The notes beneath the pieces were generated by a model. It worked only from the letters and a program-made list of their open reading frames with translations, was not told the origin of the DNA and did not search any database. A DNA stretch of 60,000 bases from NCBI GenBank assembly GCA_903813345.2, contig CAIIXF020000009.1:29674740-29734739 (forward strand), written 5' to 3'. The position numbers and the translations under genes were made by a program. Shown here piece after piece: positions 58,701 to 60,000 of the stretch. This stretch comes from Owenia fusiformis (taxonomy: Eukaryota > Annelida > Polychaeta > Sabellida > Oweniidae). Numbering within the stretch: the first letter of the stretch is position 1; each line of letters begins with the position of its first letter.

Positions 58701-60000
58701 TCTCGTTTGATCCATACTTCAAAGTTATCACGAATGTTCGCTTTATTTAGCACTGAATTTCATTATCAATCATTAATTTTCCCCAAATCTAGGATATAAT
58801 TCAAAGAACAGATTAAAAAACTTTGAAGGTGATTTATCACAAATTAAGGATTTCTAGATTACGATTTCAAAGATCTTTGGCATTTTTGATTAAGTTTGTA
58901 ATAAATGCCTTACTTTATTTGGCGTTTAGGTGAGAGTGAACTAGAAAAATTGTCGTTTGGCAATAACAATATTTCACCTTCTCATTCCCACTGAGATAAC
59001 ATGCCATATATCAAACTTCAAAGCCCTGTTGTTGCAATTGTATTAATTAATCACTGAAAACTAACTTAAAATAGCCTATACATGGTACAGCTTAATGTTG
59101 TATAGGAAGCACAAGGACAACATTTGAGAAACACTAACACGATATAGTAAACCATGTTCAAATCCTACTAAGACCATCTAAAAATTGAAATGGCAACACC
59201 AAAAATATGAATATATTTTTTTAGATATAAACTGTACCATCATGCAAAACAGAATCAAACTGAGTATACATGCACAGTGAAAAACATCAAAAATACTATT
59301 AAGAAAGATCTCATTATTTTCTCATGTATGTGTATTACATACTCTGACCCAAATAACATCAAATCAATCAATGTATCAATCAATTGAGACAGAATATGCT
59401 ATACATTAGTACTATACATTAGTGGAGCGTTAATTGATATGCTGTCAAATGTATTCTACATAAAATAGCATTAACTTTGATCCTGATAGGGTTGACAGTG
59501 GAAATTGTAGGGAAGATAATGCAATCACTGGCTCTCTGATATAACAAGGCAAACTACTGATACTGCTTGACACTCAAGTGATTTATCACAAGGCTATATT
59601 TCAATAGCAGTGGGTTTGAAAAGTAAGTGTTCCACATAAAATTGAACATCCTTGATCTTCCTGGTTACATTTTATGTAGTTAAATTAGGGTGCATCCTTG
59701 GCTGTTATCATATCTTTCAAAATGGTGGACTAGACCCGCCAGTTTTGTTCTTTCGTTTTCATGGGTTGATAATAAGCTTTCCCATTGAGTTTTGGCTTTG
59801 AAATTTCAGTCAATTTATAACCATACACCCCCCATCCCCCATGGAAAAGTGGTTCAAATTGATGGAAATGCAAAAGTCTTATATTGTCAATTTTTATTTG
59901 CCATTTTGAAGGATACAGTAATGGCTTTCACTGTACCCTGTACCCCGGTTCTGAGAGCAGCTGGTCGGAATAGCATTGCCATGTTATTTTCCTATACCTA
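55743..60000. other. No supported feature
   Basis: About 4.3 kb of AT-rich noncoding sequence. A short imperfect inverted pair (aggggtggca at 56290, taccacaccct at 56344) is too weak to call an element. Confidence 0.55.

Overview
The window is AT-rich, intron- and repeat-dominated eukaryotic DNA, most likely from a marine invertebrate. A mollusc is my best guess, resting on repeat style: CCGTCCGTC-headed satellites with 'ataactcgaaaagtagtggagcg' type units, CAGTAAAAC-type miniature elements and LINE remnants. This is an impression, not a database match. There are no bacterial-style operons. Almost all open frames over 60 codons are chance frames or lie in repeats.

One host gene can be assembled with confidence. 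It is an acireductone dioxygenase (ADI1/ARD, methionine salvage) on the minus strand, with four coding exons between 45486 and 41155. All introns are phase 0 and the predicted product is 172 aa. The metal-binding His/His/Glu/His set is present, but two usually conserved stretches near the active site are changed. A CpG-rich segment at about 47390-48240, with NRF-1-like and YY1-like motifs, looks like a promoter. A short ATG frame at 47441 may be the first coding exon of a plus-strand gene whose other exons I cannot find.

Region by region: 1-6.1 kb is noncoding with several copies of a 'gtcaccac' dispersed repeat. 6.1-13.2 kb is dominated by a foldback-type element of about 6.5 kb: long inverted arms, a centre built of 21-bp repeats that switch orientation, and a 1.9-kb element inserted in the left arm. 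13.2-20.2 kb is noncoding with minisatellites (21 bp at 15.5 kb, 41 bp at 16.8 kb). 20.2-23.4 kb is an element with roughly 390-bp inverted ends enclosing a LINE that is itself split by a second LINE. 23.5-34 kb holds hairpin elements and arrays, including a 51-bp array open on both strands and a 13-bp-TIR element full of 140-bp repeats. 34-38.6 kb is nearly featureless. 38.6-47.4 kb contains ADI1 and several copies of an unclassified dispersed repeat, one with its empty site preserved in a neighbouring duplicate. 49.3 kb is a textbook 5'-truncated L1-like insertion with an 18-bp target duplication. 51.3 and 53.6 kb are two related TIR elements. 54.4-55.7 kb is an internally deleted, frameshifted mariner-superfamily (DD37D) transposon. 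55.8-60 kb shows nothing I can support.

The main candidate for something undescribed is the foldback element at 6.7-13.2 kb. Each arm carries two tandem modules pairing an octamer palindrome with a CRE site, and next to the centre lies a small open frame, intact in one arm only.
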